A DNA stretch of 7,381 bases, taken from JANNSW01 sp031431235 (GTDB taxonomy: Bacteria; Pseudomonadota; Alphaproteobacteria; Rhizobiales; Hyphomicrobiaceae). Location of the stretch: contig JANPDA010000179.1 in assembly GCA_031431235.1 (NCBI GenBank), forward strand, positions 1 through 7,381, read 5' to 3'. A model generated the notes under the pieces. The model searched no databases, was not told where the DNA came from, and worked only from the letters and a program-made list of their open reading frames with translations. Positions 6,899-7,381 of this stretch are shown one piece after another. Numbering within the stretch: the first letter of the stretch is position 1; every line of letters begins with the position of its first letter. A program made the position numbers and the translations under genes.

Positions 6899-7381
6899 AT
6901 GGGCAAGCTCAAAGTCTCCGGATCGTTCGTCGCCCTCGTCACGCCGATGAACGCGGACGGAGGCATCGATTTCGGCGGCTTCAAGACCCTGCTCGACTGG
7001 CACGCGGGGAACGGCACCTCCGCCGTGTTGATCCTCGGCTCGACCGGGGAGGTGAGCCTGTTGTCGCGCGAGGAGCGGCACGCCGTCATCCGCGAGACGG
7101 CCAAGATGAAGGACGGGCGGCTGCAACTCTTCCATGGCTGCACCGCCAACAACACCGACGAGACCATCGCCATGGTGCGGTTCGCCGCCGACAACGGCGC
7201 GGATGGCGCGATCCTTGCCGCTCCCTCCTACATCGCCGCCAGCGAAGCCGACATCGAGCGCTATCTGCTGGAGGTCGCCGACGCGACCAGCCTGCCGCTC
7301 GGGGTCTACAACAACCCGCCGCGCGTGAAGACCGATCTGCCGGCGGATGCGCTGTTGCGGATCTTCAAGCACCCCAATTAC
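6899..7381 (+). CDS. Dihydrodipicolinate synthase/N-acetylneuraminate lyase family protein, truncated by the window end
   Basis: The first 161 residues of a DapA-superfamily class I aldolase or dehydratase, a TIM barrel acting on pyruvate-type substrates through a lysine Schiff base. Visible marks are FVALVTPM (10-17), GSTGE (47-51) where DapA has GTTGE, Tyr111 in APSYI, and YNNPPR (137-142) with the Tyr and Arg that correspond to E. coli DapA Tyr133 and Arg138. By that alignment the Schiff-base lysine would be near residue 165, four codons past the window edge. The ATG at 6899 has AGGGA (6888-6892) six bases upstream. Substitutions around the substrate loops (Ser for the first Thr, RVKTDL in place of RTG-D) suggest a catabolic paralogue rather than the lysine-biosynthesis enzyme, but that is inference. 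No stop is present in the window. Confidence 0.88.
   Translation, partial: MGKLKVSGSFVALVTPMNADGGIDFGGFKTLLDWHAGNGTSAVLILGSTGEVSLLSREERHAVIRETAKMKDGRLQLFHGCTANNTDETIAMVRFAADNGADGAILAAPSYIAASEADIERYLLEVADATSLPLGVYNNPPRVKTDLPADALLRIFKHPNY

Overview
The window is GC-rich and tightly packed. It reads as ordinary chromosome of an alphaproteobacterium, most likely of the Hyphomicrobiales. The best taxonomic clue is a full-length alphaproteobacterial-type heat-shock sigma factor RpoH. Genus cannot be set from this sequence. I see no insertion sequence, CRISPR array, tRNA or rRNA.

Bases 36-4751 hold a complete type I secretion apparatus. A PrtD-type ABC exporter (36-1910) overlaps by ATGA a HlyD/PrtE-type periplasmic adaptor (1907-3217). 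A TolC-family outer-membrane channel (3240-4751, minus strand) converges on the adaptor with a gap of only 22 bases. Together they form one channel across both membranes. The exported protein is not encoded here and may lie upstream of base 1.

Bases 4752-5072 are a 321-base divergent control region. It holds a good sigma-70-like promoter for rpoH (-35 at 4980, -10 at 5003), a hairpin just before the rpoH ribosome binding site, and a weaker candidate promoter for the TolC-family gene. rpoH itself is 5073-5966.

Twelve bases after rpoH, on the minus strand, is a 38-codon remnant of the start of a GMC-family flavin oxidoreductase gene (5979-6095). It keeps its ribosome binding site, start codon and FAD-binding glycine motif, but stops where the rest of the enzyme should begin. 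This is a rearrangement scar and the most unusual item in the window.

From 6189 a plus-strand pair begins: an Asp/Glu-racemase-like protein with two candidate catalytic cysteines (6189-6881) and, 17 bases later, a DapA/N-acetylneuraminate-lyase-family protein (from 6899, cut by the window end). They look like the start of a small catabolic operon with unknown substrate. I did not find a convincing undescribed system; the findings are modest.
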